A DNA stretch of 64,000 nt from Carallia brachiata. Taxonomy: Eukaryota > Streptophyta > Magnoliopsida > Malpighiales > Rhizophoraceae. Positions within the stretch are counted from its first letter, which is position 1. Every line of letters starts with the position of its first letter. The stretch lies in the NCBI GenBank assembly GCA_021464245.1, contig JADCRB010000068.1, forward strand, positions 499,427-563,426. Direction: 5' to 3'. A model generated the notes under the pieces. It saw only the letters and a program-made list of their open reading frames with translations, ran no database searches and was not told the origin of the DNA. Shown one piece after another: positions 51,164 to 63,928 of the stretch. The position numbers were made by a program, and so were the translations under genes.

Positions 51164-51173
51164 CTATTTAAAT
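51164..51173 (-). promoter_or_regulatory. TATA-like box upstream of PLATZ gene
   Basis: ATTTAAATAG on the minus strand, about 245 bases upstream of the ATG at 50918. A GA run (51226-51249) lies further upstream. Supported by position only. Confidence 0.38.
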
Positions 51174-53370
51174 TCAGTAGGTTCGAGAAATTGTTACATT
51201 TTAGGGACACATACTGGGAGGGAGAAAGAGAGAGAGAGAGAGAGAGAGACCGAGAGAGCTGAGAGTGTAGGCCTAGGAGCGCACTTCATAAGAGCATGTG
51301 TCCACTGAAACTGGGGGAGTATGCCTATGAGAGTATGACTCATGAAAAGTTTTTAAGGGAAGGAAAAAAAAACTTAAAAGATGCAAATGATAAGCAGAGT
51401 AAGGATATGAAATTTCGTATAAGATTTACATATTATTTAAAAATGTGCATTTAACAGTTATAAAAAATATTAATTACGACTCATCTACTATTAAAGGAAA
51501 AGAATTGACTATTTTAAGAAGAAAAGTAAAGAAATTCACAAAATAAATAAGGGTAATTAAAATTAGAGGGAGAGTAGTGAGGAGTGAAGTGTTACAGGTG
51601 TACGATGGGGAGTGGTGTTAATGGCGGGAAGACAGCCCACCAATCTGTACGTTTGTCCTCCTTTTTCTCCCTTTCACTCCCTTTTTTTGTTGGGTTTTTT
51701 TGTTGACTGTATAGAATACAAGAAACGAACAAGACAATGCCTTCATTCAATCGTATTTCATAATAATACAGCAACTCCTCCCATTTCTCCCCTGCTCCCC
51801 CCTTGCCATGATTTCACGTATATCACGACCACCTTTTTTTGTCTTTTTGTCCTTTGCTGGAAAACGCAGCCAATTCTCTCCTTGCTTGTTAACACTGGCC
51901 TACCTAGTCAAAGCACTGATTTATATAGTTTCAAGCTCCACTGCGAATTCTCTCAATTCTTCTTCAAAGAAATTTTTTTTGCATACACTTTATATGATTT
52001 AAAGGCATATTTAATAGAGAATCTCTGCAGCCTTCAAGAATATTTTGCAATCTTTGGATTTGACCTTTAAGTATAGAATTTTTTCATTTAATTTCTGAAT
52101 TACATTGCATGATTTTATACTATGAATACTATGATAGATATTTTCTATCACTAGCATATATGTACTAGTTTGAGCTATGAATAAAATCAGTGCAATTCTT
52201 TTCCTTATGATTTAATAGTATTAATTGTCATTCTTCGATCATTTCTAAAATGAAAATAAAAAAAAATAAAAGAGAAATCTTTAACTCTTAATAAGTTCCA
52301 TGACTGACAGTGATTATTTTGTCCCATGTAGTTTTAGGGGCAGTGGCTTTGCCTCGGTTTGTAAAGCTTGTCATATGATGATATATGACAAAATGTCCTG
52401 CATAGCATAGCTTTATGCATTTGGCCTGTGCTATTTTTTTTTTTCTCTATTTTCTTTTGTTTCTTGGTCGGGATATACAACTTTCCCTCGATTTTATATT
52501 CTTGAAATTCATCGAATTGCTAAAACTAAAACTTATTCCATGTATTGGATTACTCAAAACATCACATTGTAGCCTCGCTGTCTCTTTAATTTTGGGAGGT
52601 GTGTCTTATTTTAGAGGTTGATAAGGTGCAGGCCAAAGTCTTCAATTATAAAGGAAAAGGGGGAAAAAAAAAAAAACCCTTTAAATCTTACATTAATTTT
52701 GTGGGATTCATAATCCAAACTTGATTGTCAAAGGGTATCTTATATATTGAGCTAGTGTGCAGGTAGGTGCAAATTAAGCTCGCCAACTCCATGAAAATTT
52801 GGATGAATTTGAGTGAAGCCCAGCAATGGAAATGCATGTGCAAGGCAACGTGCAACTAGCTTTCCCAGATATTCTGTCGAAAGCTTTCAAAATGGGTCTC
52901 TTAAGGAATCATGTCCTTGAACTGCTACAAGAATAAATCTGATAGAAATTTCCATCTAATATGTACCCAAAAAAAATTGTCCGTAATTAGATATTATTTG
53001 CCACACCAGTGACATGTTTGAAAATGAGCAATTTCGCAACCGCAAAAAGAAACAAAAAACTTGCGATAACTTGGAAATTTTGCCCGCAAATTATTGACTT
53101 CTCAATGAAAATCATAAGTGTGTGTCACCTCTTTCAATAGTATAAACGTGTGAAGAAAATAAGAAAACCTGCGAGCAGGTCTCGCAGAGAAAATTGACCG
53201 TAAGAATTGAGCTGTTGCGCCCATCGTTAGAAACCCACTTTAATGTGTCGACAGGAACCGAATCCTAAGTTGTCCAGAGAAACATTGGACTGATGCAAGG
53301 AAGGACTCCGAAACAAATTGATATTGAATCGCCCAACAAAAAATACCCAAGATAAGTATATATATCTCAG

Positions 53371-53549
53371 GCATCTTTTTTATTTTAGACAGTATTTTAG
53401 TTAAAATTATAAATGATATTTTTAATATAAAATTAATAATTTTTAAAATATAAAAATAATAAATATTTTAAAAATATTAATTTTTATTTTTAAAATATCA
53501 ATTATCATTTTAATTGAAGCACCGTTCACAATAAAAACAATCGAGATGC
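53371..53549. mobile_element. AT-rich MITE-like inverted repeat
   Basis: The outer ends GCATCT (53371-53376) and AGATGC (53544-53549) are inverse. Further inward ACAGTATTTTAGTTAAAAT pairs with the inverse of ATTTTAATTGAAGCACCGT, and AATGATATTTTTAA with its counterpart. No coding capacity and no clear target duplication. Confidence 0.45.
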
Positions 53550-55313
53550 TAATATTTTTTCAAAATTTAATTACAAGGTTGATTAACGTGGATAGTTAGT
53601 GATGTTGTCAGCGACGGGGGATTGTGGTGTTGTGTCTAAAATGGAGTGGCATAAGGACTGACCATCTGTAGACAGGAGGTGACGTAACCAACATTTGTTT
53701 TTTTGGTCATTGATGTAACCAACATTGCACGCGACAAATAGTATTAACTCTGCAAATTGACGGGCCCTATAGCTCGTTGGCCTGTTGGTCCATGTTCCCT
53801 TGCTCTGTAATTGGCAAGGCCCATATATCTATGTGGCCTAACAACGATTTTCCGCTTGAAACCAAATGGAGAATGTGTGCGTTGGGATAGTAATATTTTT
53901 TTAACCAAAAAAAATAATATCTCTGGTTCTAATCATTTCAGTTTTTTTCATTGTTGTTATAAATGCTTTATCCATTTCAATTTCGTTCGTAAATGTTGTC
54001 ATTTCATTTCACTTGAGTCCCATCAATAATAGGATACCTGACCGATTGACTATATTATGTCATATATTAGACTTAATTAAAATGTAAAGACAATGTTTAA
54101 AACCAAATTAAAATGGGCAAAACATTTAGTAGTACTATGTTGAAAAAAACTGAAACGTTTAGGATATAAAAAATCTTTATCTTATATTTGCTAGAAGAAT
54201 TTAGCCATGCAAGCTTATACAAAAACACTTATAATTATAAGGGTTTTTCAAAAATTAAATGATCTTAAGATTTTAAGTCCTCGCAATAGACATCCAAAAC
54301 CATCTCAATTATGACTTTTCCAAACGAGCCATGAGTTTATCAAGCGTTAACGCTGAAAAAATTTTATTGGAAATAATAAATATAGGTCCCTTCTTGTCCT
54401 TATTGTTGCTGTCCTCAAATACTTACGCTGACAAGCTTTACTCTGTGCGCTAACCATGTGATATCATCAAGGCATCATTACATGCATTGTATAGTTTGTA
54501 ATTAACGGGCAATACTGGTTGTCCAGGATTGTTTGGGTATATATCCAGGTGGGGTTTCCATAAGCCAAAAGTTAAAGTGCTAAACATATAAATTTTGTTT
54601 GCATATAAAATAATGATATGTTCAATAGCTAAAACGAGCACAACACCTCACCGCCGCTGCATGTACATTGTACAAAAAAGCGGGCGAAGTTTAGTACCTC
54701 GCTAGGGCGAATCCACCTCATTCACAGAGCAGCCCAATTAGTGGTATCCAGATAGTAGCCCAAAACAGACCTAAAGCTGTACCGTCTCATGGTAATTCCT
54801 TCGTGATACATGGGCCACTTTTTTTATCTCAAGGCCCGGATATGGACGGAGCGCGTCGCATGGAATGGAGATGACTTGAAAAAGCAGCCTCTCATCTCTA
54901 TCTTCTCACTTAAAATAGACTCCACCTTATCTCTTAGGAGGTACGTACCTCTATAATTAAGGGTTTTAGATTTTTTATTGTAGACCTGCGTGTTTAGTTT
55001 ATAAGTATAGAAAAAATTATTTTTATTATAATTTTAAATTAAATAAATTTTTTAATTAAAAAAAAACTACTTCTTTGTCTTGTCTCCTGCTTGAACAGGG
55101 TCAATGGACAATATGATACCCTCTGGATTCTAGAGTAGCAACACTGACAATTAATAAATGCACATTGTCCTCCGAAATCCTTCTGCTGGGTTACTGGGCA
55201 TTCTTTTCGAAGGTATATTTGAGTCCATCTCCTTATAGTTGTAACTAGTTCAACATTTTTTTTTTTTTTTGGGCTTTGCCCTCCACTACCACAAAAAAAA
55301 AAAAAAATAAATA

Positions 55314-55441
55314 AATAAATATACATTGTCACTCGTTGATAACATCATTCTCAACAAAGTATACATCTAAAAAAAAAAAAAAAAAATAAATATACATCGT
55401 CACTCATCGATAACATCATTCTCAACAAAGTATACATCTAA
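55314..55441. repeat. 71-bp tandem duplication
   Basis: The segment starting ATACATTGTCACTCGTTGAT (55321) recurs at 55392 as ATACATCGTCACTCATCGAT. The following AACATCATTCTCAACAAAGT is identical. The units are separated by an A-run. Only three differences are visible in the shared 50 bases, so the duplication is fairly young. Confidence 0.8.
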
Positions 55442-56202
55442 AAGGTTAATCTCATTTGATCAAAGAAGAGCTTACTCTGTCTAAAAAAAAAAAAAAAGAA
55501 AGGCTTAATCTCTATCATCAAATGTGAGACCGAGGTTAGCGTTTTCGAAATTAGGTTCCAAAATGGTCATTATGGATGACGCTTATTAAGTTAGAACAAT
55601 TTGACAATTTAAATGGAAGAATTAACCATTCCAGATAATAATTTGAATTATGATTTAATGTGTTTTTCTTTGCATTGAACTAATATCAAGTTTTTTTACT
55701 TACCCCACTCCCAATAAATAAAAATTTCTAGTGAGAGTACAGTAATATTTCAGACTCGTTAATATAAAGATTGATATGAGAAAAACATACTTGAGTTCAT
55801 CATTATTTGACTGGTGGGTCTATCCCTAAGGAGATGATCAAGTGAGGTATTCTAATATAAGTTACTTCAATTTTAGCTCATAAGTATTATAATTAATATA
55901 CTTACGAGTATATTTTCTTTTATTTAAAAAAATAAGGATGAATTAAAAAGTAATAATAAATTAACTAGATGCAGTGTTGTGCATAAAATTTTTATGTTAT
56001 TGTTTGGTAGAGATTTATCCAAAGGCAAAATATTTATGATATATTGAGTGGTATATAATAAATGTTATATGATGATGCACATCAATTTTTACATAATTTT
56101 TTTATATATTTGGTTTCTTAGCAGATGACGTGAAACCAAAAAGTCAAACAGTAAAAGCAAGTAGAATTGCGTTAATAAGTTTTAACATATTATAAGCTAT
56201 AG

Positions 56203-56970
56203 CTCTGGCTATCGTGCGTTGAGAGTGTCTAAGTGTGTGCTCCCGTTTATGGAGATTTGTCGACCCGTTTTGCCTGGTTTTTCTCCTTTTGTTTGTTGGT
56301 GGTGTTCATTTGGTGGTGTTTTTAGGTTGATCTCTTTGCATTTTGGGGTTTTTTGTTTTGGCTCTTCTGTTGGTGGGTCGTTTGGTGGTGCACTTCTGCC
56401 CCTGCCTTCTCGGCTTGCTTTGGCGGCTTTGGGGTGGTGGGGGTCGCTGATCTTTTGTTTTGCAGGATGTACCGTGTACAGATCTCATGGAGTGGGCCTC
56501 CTTTTTGGGTTCCGAGCATCAACGGCTACCAAAGGTTTGCAAGCGGCGTGGTTAGGTGTGTGGGACGCTTTGGCAGCTAGTTTTGCTGTCTGAATTCGGG
56601 TGTAATCTGTCGGATCGGGGCCAGATTTAAGTGGTTTTCTTTGCTTTGTGTAGCTTGTATAGCGTTTGCTGCGATGTTGCAGCGTTGGGCTCGCACCGAC
56701 ATCGCCATGCCGATCGCTCTTACATGACGGGCGGCTGTGAAGCTGTTAGGGTTTGTGTGTTCCCTGGCCTTTGGGCCTTCACGAGTCAGGTTGTTCTCCT
56801 GGCTCGTTTCCTACTGCTACTGATGTCTTGGGTTTGTGATGCCTCTTGGGCTTTTGGGCTTTAGTTGTATGCTTGGGCTTCTGGTCCTTAGGTTTGGTTT
56901 TGGACCCTTCTTATGTAATTATTCTGGTTAGTTAACAAAATGCTCTTTCTGTTGGTAAAAAAAAAAAAAA
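56203..56970 (+). mobile_element. GC-rich retroelement fragment with A-tail, copy 2
   Basis: GC-rich block ending TTAACAAAATGCTCTTTCTG, then an A14 run (56957-56970). This resembles LINE 3' ends, where a TAAAATGCTCTTT-like close before poly(A) is common. It shares short similarity with the block at 39103-39735. No reverse transcriptase or RNase H frame is present, so it is a 3' fragment or a non-autonomous derivative. Confidence 0.45.
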
Positions 56971-57479
56971 TTAATAATTATAAACATATAAAATTCATAA
57001 TATGAACTAATTAAATACTCCAACACATGTTAGTGATAATAATAATGAAACAAATAGAGTAAATTTTGAATTAGTAAAAAAAAAAATCTCTTATAGATAA
57101 TCACTTTTTACTTTTTTTTTGTAATAATCATTAATTAAAAATTAATATCAATATTTCTAATAATAAATTTATAATATAATTTATTTTTATTTTTTTAATA
57201 GTCAATTAACACATAATATGTATTATAATTGTCAAAAAAAAAATAAAAATAACAATCGCTAATAAAATTTTAAAACTATATATAAATGCTTTGTCACCAA
57301 TTTTCAATCGTTTGATTAAAAAATAACAAAATTTAATTAAAAAAATTTAGTATAAAATAATAAAATAATAAATTTAAAATTAATCAAAAAGTTCGATATA
57401 TATTTAAAAAAATTTATAATAAATTTAGCAAAAAAATAAGAAGTTTATGTTTTTTCTGGTGGTTGTTAACCCGAAAGAA

Positions 57480-57485
57480 AGCCCA
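57480..57485 (-). promoter_or_regulatory. site II-like element (TGGGCT)
   Basis: TGGGCY elements are common upstream of plant ribosomal and mitochondrial protein genes. This one lies about 50 bases before the telo-box of the bL12 gene. Confidence 0.35.
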
Positions 57486-57537
57486 CCTGGCCACTCGCGA
57501 AACCCCTCCTCCGAGTTCCTTTGCTTTCTAGCTGTTC

Positions 57538-57546
57538 TTAGGGTTT
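57538..57546. promoter_or_regulatory. telo-box near bL12 transcription start
   Basis: TTAGGGTTT (inverse AAACCCTAA), the telo-box found near the starts of many plant translation-machinery genes. It lies in the presumed first, non-coding exon. Confidence 0.5.
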
Positions 57547-57571
57547 ATATCCGAGTCTTCTGAAAGTCCAG

Positions 57572-57891
57572 GTACTCGCTCTCTCTCTCTCTCTATTGCG
57601 TTTGATTGCTTTTACTAAGCACTGGCGCACGGACAGCATCGATTCATTTAAATGTGATGGCAATTTCGCTACCTATCCTATTTGCGTTTTATGCTTTGTG
57701 AACTTTTCTGAGTTGGCCGTTATTTTGGTGGAATGCTATATATATATTTGTACATTTAGTGAAAGAAAGAATAGAAAACGTAGAGTGAGTGACAAAAATG
57801 GTGTTCTTTCTTTTTATCACAAATGTCATTTTTTTTTCCTTGTTGTTATTTTAGTGTTTATGTTTGCTTCTTAATCTTTCTGGGCTTTCAG
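57572..57891 (+). other. intron in the 5' leader of bL12 gene
   Basis: Donor CAG|GTACTC at 57571/57572 and acceptor CTTTCAG at 57885-57891 with a T-rich tract before it. The coding exon follows 105 bases later. Leader introns are common in plant ribosomal protein genes. Inferred from splice signals only. Confidence 0.5.
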
Positions 57892-57996
57892 GACATATTG
57901 CTGTTGTTGGCGGAAGAGCTCAAAAAAAAGTTGTGTCTTCTTTAGATTGGTTTATGAAATTGAAGGGGGGAATAAACGGCTGTTGAGAAGTTGCAA

Positions 57997-58650
57997 ATGA
58001 GCTTGCAAGGCAATTTGAGGCATCGTTTGCTAAATGGGTTTCCTTCAAAATTTGTATTTTGGCCTCTGGCGCCGTTGAATTTCACTAGAATTAATGAAAT
58101 GAGAACTTGTGGCTATGCCCAACCAGCAAGGATAGAGGAGGAGGAGCCAGAGGAGGTTGAAATTGACCAGAGGAGGCTACCGGCTGATTATGATCCAGCA
58201 ACTTTTGATCCTGCAGAGCATCGCAGTCCTCCTACAGAACGTGTTTTCAGGCTTGTTGACGAAATGGCAGGACTCACAATGGCAGAAATGGCTGAATTTG
58301 GTGCCATTTTAATTAAAAAGATGAAAATGAAAGAACTGCCGACTGTTGGAGTTATGAAGCCAGGTGCAGCTGGATTGGCTGTCATGGCAATGAATGCACC
58401 AGCTGCGGCTGCCAAGGAAGAGAAAAAACCAGAGAAGACTGTCTTTGAACTGAAACTGGAGTCATATGAAGCAGCTACAAAGATTAAGGTAATCAAGGAA
58501 GTTAGGAGTTTTACTGACTTGGGCCTAAAAGAAGCAAAGGACTTGGTGGAAAAGACTCCGTCGATATTGAAGAACGGAGTGTCGAAGGAAGAAGGCGAAA
58601 AAATAATTGAGAAGATGAAAGCAGTTGGGGCCAAAGTTGTGATGGAATGA
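57997..58650 (+). CDS. mitochondrial ribosomal protein bL12 (L7/L12)
   Basis: Stalk protein of the large ribosomal subunit that recruits translation GTPases. Single coding exon, 217 residues. The first ATG is at 57997; the frame is also open at TTG 57991, which is not a likely start. Residues 1-45 are basic and nearly free of acids (targeting peptide). An acidic linker follows (47-57), then the N-terminal dimerisation region (about 78-115, with [19 protein letters not shown]). Next comes an Ala/Pro-rich hinge (about 123-147) and the conserved C-terminal domain (about 147-217, with [10 protein letters not shown] and [14 protein letters not shown]). The extended presequence and acidic linker fit the mitochondrial rather than plastid form. 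Intact frame; expression is probably housekeeping, given the telo-box and site II. Confidence 0.92.
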   Translation: MSLQGNLRHRLLNGFPSKFVFWPLAPLNFTRINEMRTCGYAQPARIEEEEPEEVEIDQRRLPADYDPATFDPAEHRSPPTERVFRLVDEMAGLTMAEMAEFGAILIKKMKMKELPTVGVMKPGAAGLAVMAMNAPAAAAKEEKKPEKTVFELKLESYEAATKIKVIKEVRSFTDLGLKEAKDLVEKTPSILKNGVSKEEGEKIIEKMKAVGAKVVME

Positions 58651-61070
58651 ATATCAATCACGAGCTGTGACCAGGTGAATGGAATTCACAGTGAAAGATA
58701 TTAACCCATTTTGTGATTTTCTGAAGTACTTACTGTTTCCTTTAGGTAATTAGCTCTTCTCAGATATTTCCCGATTTGAGTTTGGGCTCCGATTTTTGCT
58801 TTGTTTTACTCTTCTACTATGTTTATCTATGGGCTAAAGAGGCTGACAACTTGATGAATGGTGCCAATGTGCATCCCTAAATTGGCTTACTGGAGGGAAA
58901 TGTTGAGTATTTTTGGCATTGATTGCCTTTGAATTGAGTGGCGCCCTCTGTTGCTGCATGATCTGAAAGAAACAACCATTGAGTTCAGGCCACTATGTTT
59001 CGTACTGTATTTGCGATTTCTGTTACAGATCTTGTTATGGACATTTGCCAAATAAGTTGCATAGTTATTTATGCCTATCGCCCCCCTGCTCTTGTGACGG
59101 TGTCTTTATGCTGATAGGTTGTCTTCCAACAAGGAATCTTTTTCCTTCCTCTTGTTGGCACTGTTGTGAGGAACAGTGGCAATAGTTGTACTTCTTAATT
59201 GGTTTAAAAGAAAGACAATTTTCAGTATTTGTCTTGTTGATTGTTCTTTTATTTCACCGATATTCCTCTCGGTACTGATTTGATTATATACAAGTTTGCT
59301 TTTCAATCCTCGATAGTCTTATGCTACAACCCCAAAGTCCAGTGTTCACTGATACGGATATAATGTTTTGGTCATTGTTCACTATTATTGACTAAACTAG
59401 AGTTACAGTTTGGGGGATGCAGGGATTAGAAGCAAAATTCAGACGTTCCAAGTTTGTATTTATGTAATCCCTCATCTGAGCATTTTAGTTTTTGTTTTGT
59501 GGATTATCAGTGTTGCTTGCTTGGTTGTCTTGACTGTGTAGTTGCTATCACATTGATTAATTTGGGTTTAAAATAATTGGTATTCAAGGCATATGAAAGG
59601 GAAACTAACATCCCGTACCAGCAAGAATCTAAGCTTCTAGCACTAATGAGTTTCATATCTCTTTCATTTCCCAAATAGGGCTGTGGTGCTTCCAACATGT
59701 TGATTAAGTTTGTTTTTGGGGTCGACTTTTGCTAGACCAAAGAATGTAGGCTTAGTCAAGTCTCTGTGGGATGCAATTCATTGCCATAGCTGGATCAGCG
59801 TTTTACGAGGACGTCATTGTACTGCGCTTGTACGGGTGGTGACAGATGAACTACTGGGAATTGAGAATGAATTCGAATCTGCATTTCCTGTTGAATGTTT
59901 GTATTGAATGCACCTGAATAATATCAAAACATTTGTGCCAATCTTCAATTGATGGTGCTGCTAATATGAAGCTCTCTTCTATGGCTGCTGTTTTGCCATT
60001 GCTTCATTTGCCAAGACTTTTCAACGTTTTATGAGAAGAGCCCGACTATTCCAATGAATGGGTATGGTAATAATTGGTACCATGTCATAAAAGATGGGAG
60101 CACTACCTCGAGAAAAGTAATCCGTTTTGGTTAATTTCCCTTTTGTAGACTTTTATCCCTGGATGCAGCCATTGATTTACTTCAACGTTCTATTCTACCA
60201 ATAATGTAGCAAGAGAAGGTCTCCAAGAGTATTTAAGCGTCAAGAATTCGAAGTTCAATATCAAAACAAATTAATTTAGGGACTTTTTTTTTCAACAAGA
60301 AAAAAAGGTATCATTGGTACGATGTTGATCATCATATCGAAGTCAGATCATTTATTTGACCTCGTTATTCAACTTTTACCATATACCGCCTGTGTATTAG
60401 TAAAACAAAGAGAGATTTTACTCTAAACAATTATAACGATTATAAAATTTAAAATTCATATTTTTCTTCAATAGAAATGAGCATTCAACTTATTTATTGG
60501 GAGTTAGTACAAACATAAAAATTCAAAATTAAGTCAAGTGAATACAAACACGTTAACTTACTATCAAATTTTTTTTTCCAATGGTAAATTTATGGACTCT
60601 TCAGGCCTAGCAAAACAATGAGATGGCCAAAGTGAAAAATGCCGAAACTAACCTATAGATTTTTATTTATTTATTTATTGTTGGTGCAAATAGATTTTTA
60701 ATTTTATTTACATTTTTTTAAGTTGAAAAAAGTAAACTATATACATATCTATATATATATAAATATATATATAGAATTAAGATAATAGGCTAGGAATGAA
60801 AATGTGAAAATTTAAGATTTCCTCCTTTTTTTCACAAAAAAAAAAAAAAAGTGGAAATCAAGGAAAAAGAACGGGTAGGCCTCCCTCACCAATCCCCTCT
60901 TTCTTCCTAGTCCCCCACGCGAACACCAAAGGGAACGCCCAAGGGAAAGGAAAGAGGGGAAAGTCCTCAACCCGAGCAGAGAACAGGGGTCGTAAAGGTG
61001 GCCAGGAGCTTGTGAGATCAGGAGGGCAGCATCCACATCCATAGCTTAAGATAGACAAGAAAGCATAATT
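58651..61070. other. 3' region of bL12 and intergenic spacer
   Basis: No gene supported. The first few hundred bases should be bL12 3' untranslated sequence. Open frames at 58979-59185 and 59710-59907 show no domain and have no splice partners. A/T-rich repeats occupy 60300-60790. Confidence 0.55.
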
Positions 61071-62044
61071 ATGTCGTTGGGGTTGGGGTTGGGGACCCCT
61101 CAAAGTCAAATAACAACAAGGTTATCTGTGGCATTACCAGACAAGGCCAATTGGAACTCTCAAAGGAATTGGAATTGGAATTGCAGGAGGACCAACCCCA
61201 AAGCTAAAGCTTTGGGCATCATGATGATGACTGCATCCCCATCCAACCCCTCCAATTATCCCCTTGCTAGCAGAATCATGGTACTAGTATGTTAACCCAC
61301 ACTCACTCACTCCTTTTTTTTTTTTTCTCTTGTTGGGTTTATAATGTTTGGACTGAAGGACAGCTTATGTAAGAGAACGAATTGGTCTTTATCTATGAAT
61401 TCAGCCTCGAGGGACGAATCTAGAATTCTTTTTCGCTTGAAGAGTTAAAATTAGTAGTTTTGATTATTCCGGTTTTTGACTTGCAGATTTAGGATATTCA
61501 ATCAGTGAGAGTAGCTTGCACAAGGAATTTTCATGTTTTGGCCAAGTAGCGGAAGGTGAATGTCACGGATTTAACCCAACATTCATGACACTGGCTTCGA
61601 GTTACATTTCATTTCATAATAGCACTATATTTGATGTATCCATGCGTCCTTAGATATGTTGAAAGTTTTGTGACTCGTCTTCACCATCTTATGGCTTAAT
61701 GGCAGTTAAGCTTGTGAAGGATGAAACACGAAAAAGGTCAAAAGCGTATGCATTTATTCAATATACTTGCCAAGACGATGCCATCCTTGCTCTAGAAAAC
61801 ATGGACGGCAAGGTGTGCTATTTGTCACATTCCCTTTCCTTTCCCGGGATTCGTCGACCATTGGAGAGAACTCATTCTGTATTTATGTTTTTTTGATGAT
61901 CAGATATTTGATGGGAGATTAATTTATGTGGAACTTGCCAAACCTCAGAAAAACAGTATCAGACAATATCCAATTGCTTCTGGACCTCCTCCAAAGAAGC
62001 AACCTTTGCAGCACCATGATGAGGTTGCAGATTGCTGGTACTGA
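61071..62044 (+). CDS. single-RRM, probably organellar RNA-binding protein, four exons, frame break at first junction
   Basis: One RNA recognition motif with a targeting-like N-terminus, resembling small plant organellar RRM proteins. Exons: 61071-61286, 61487-61555, 61706-61812, 61904-62044; about 178 residues if the frame is restored. Exon 1 ends in the RNP2 strand (SRIMV), which should run into NLGYSISESSLHKEF in exon 2. RNP1 is in exon 3 (RSKAYAFIQY), then LALENMDGK | IFDGRLIYVELAKP. The tail after about residue 146 is Pro/Gln/His-rich. The first 50 residues are basic with few acids. Exon 2 has 69 bases where 70 are needed: the acceptor is followed by ATTTAGG instead of the expected AATTTAGG, so one A appears lost. 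Junctions 2-3 and 3-4 are in phase. RRM identity is firm; the organelle is inference. Confidence 0.82.
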
Positions 62045-63928
62045 CCAAATATTTAAATCCTTTTGCGAGTTTGGTTCAAACCAACGAGGGAGGTGCTGAG
62101 GTGGTGGTAAATCAAGGATCTGATTGATTCAATGCTGTAATCCAAGGATTGGTCACTGATAAATTGACGTAGGATTTCTATGATGATGATGAGATCACCA
62201 CCCATGAAGAAGAATACAATTATAAAGCCTATGCAGAGATTAGTGGAAATGGACGCATAAAAGGGTGAGGTACTGGGAATTGACATCAATTTCCTCTTGG
62301 AGCCAACTACACTATTTTGACTCCAGTTAGATGCAGTATTGCTGTCGTGCTCTTTTAATTTTTTTGTAAGAGTGGAAAACAAGTGCTCCTCCAGGATCTG
62401 TAGAACTTTTTCATCTGTTCTGCTACTCTTTGGTTTAAATTTTCATATGCGAAGACCGAAAGTCTCGCAAATCTGTCAGTGTTTGCTTGAAATGATTCAA
62501 TATGAATAACTTGAAAATTTTGCCTCATAAATTAGTTGTGAATTTTACACAATTCGACCTGTTGAGGCCAGGCAATGCCCTTAGGAGGTATCAAAGGACA
62601 TGCAGAATGACCCAATGGCTTCAATATTTTTGTTGCATCTCAATTTTGTGATTCAAGTGAAACTGATTGCAGCAAAGTGTGTGATGGAGATAAGGTTTCT
62701 TAAATGGCCTTCTGGTTCTTTTCTTTTTGGTCTTTAGGGTAAGGGTGCCCTCTAGTGCGCTTGCACATCAACGGAACTAGCTTGGCCTGGTGGTGTATTT
62801 AGTACTTTATTCCTAGAATAGTCCTCAAATATATTGAGCTCCCATTGACAAGGAGACTTACTTTCTACCAACTGAATTTACCCTTATGGTTAGCCTTCTT
62901 AGTTCATTGAAAAACCATAATTTATCATACACTAGAATTTTCCTTTTCATAAATCCTCATCCAAGTATAGATGGTCTGTAAAGGAAAATACCAAGGCATT
63001 CTTTTTTATGCTAAGCACAATACTAAGATAATTCTAATAAGCTAGCCGACACTCGCTATTACATTTCTGCATGCAAAATGATGTACTCCTTGTTGGCTAT
63101 AGATTAGATAAGCTACAAATTTCAATCCAATCTTACGTGTTCTCAATTATCATAGCTTTTTTCTTGTCCTATTAGCTTTTGTGCTTTTATCACCAGAGAT
63201 TCCGTCCAATTGTAGGTCCTTGGTGTGTCTTGGTGGAGGTGCTTTGTCAGTATTTCATCTCACAACAACAAATATTCCTCAGTCGAACTTTGCATTTTTT
63301 AAATTCACACAGGATTTCTATTTGACTCTGTTCAAAATCAACCCTTTATTAGTTAAATAATCCTTGGTCGTTGGGGGTAGATTGCCTTGTGGTCAGGTTT
63401 TAAAACATTTGGACATGAATTATGGTAATACGGGCCGCAATGGTCTCTGTTGTCTGCTAAAGTGTGAAGTATGGGAAATTTAGTTCATATAATCATATTT
63501 TTGGGTTCTATGCTGTTAATTGGGGCACTGTATATCCATCCATCACAAACAAATTTAATATTGTAAGTGATAACTATTGACTAAACATTAAGCAATATTA
63601 ATAATAAAAAAAACCTGCATCCTTACAGGAGTAGTTGCATAATTCTTCTCTTAACTAACAATCTGAGAAACTCGCTGCTGCAAATAAGTGAAAGAAAGAA
63701 AACAACACTGATAGAGGCTTAAACAGCCCACTAAAATAAACAAAAACTTGAGGAAAAGGAAAACTACAAAACTCGTCTTCAAAAACTGAAGTTCTTGAGT
63801 TACAGTTTTAGTTGGTACTACTTAACCCAAAAGAAGAAGGGAAAACTGCTAGACCAGCACGTACTATAATCCATGCTCTCAAACACAAAATACTATGTTG
63901 GGTCATTGGTCGAACCGTGGACCGCCAT
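62045..63928. other. 3' region of RRM gene and spacer
   Basis: Likely 3' untranslated sequence of the RRM gene first, then AT-rich spacer. No gene seen. The right-hand part probably includes the 3' untranslated region of the minus-strand gene ending at 63929. Confidence 0.5.

Larger units (their letters stand above)
51260..57470. other. intergenic region between PLATZ and bL12 genes
   Basis: No gene can be supported. It contains a small palindrome near 52370-52387 (GTCATAT...ATATGAC), an inverted-repeat element at 53371-53549, a tandem duplication at 55314-55441 and a GC-rich retroelement fragment at 56203-56970. The rest is AT-rich. Confidence 0.6.

Noticed and set aside
51612..52070. 152-codon plus-strand frame upstream of the PLATZ gene
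   Set aside because: Hydrophobic low-complexity translation with no signal-peptide logic, domain or homologous feel. Probably chance.
52370..52387. Small palindrome GTCATAT...ATATGAC
   Set aside because: Short AT-rich palindromes are expected by chance in this composition.
56219..56593. 124-codon frame, Gly/Phe/Cys/Trp-rich
   Set aside because: Part of the GC-rich retroelement-like block; no domain and unusual composition. Treated as a non-coding fragment.
58188..58661. 157-codon minus-strand frame
   Set aside because: It is the antisense shadow of the bL12 coding region.
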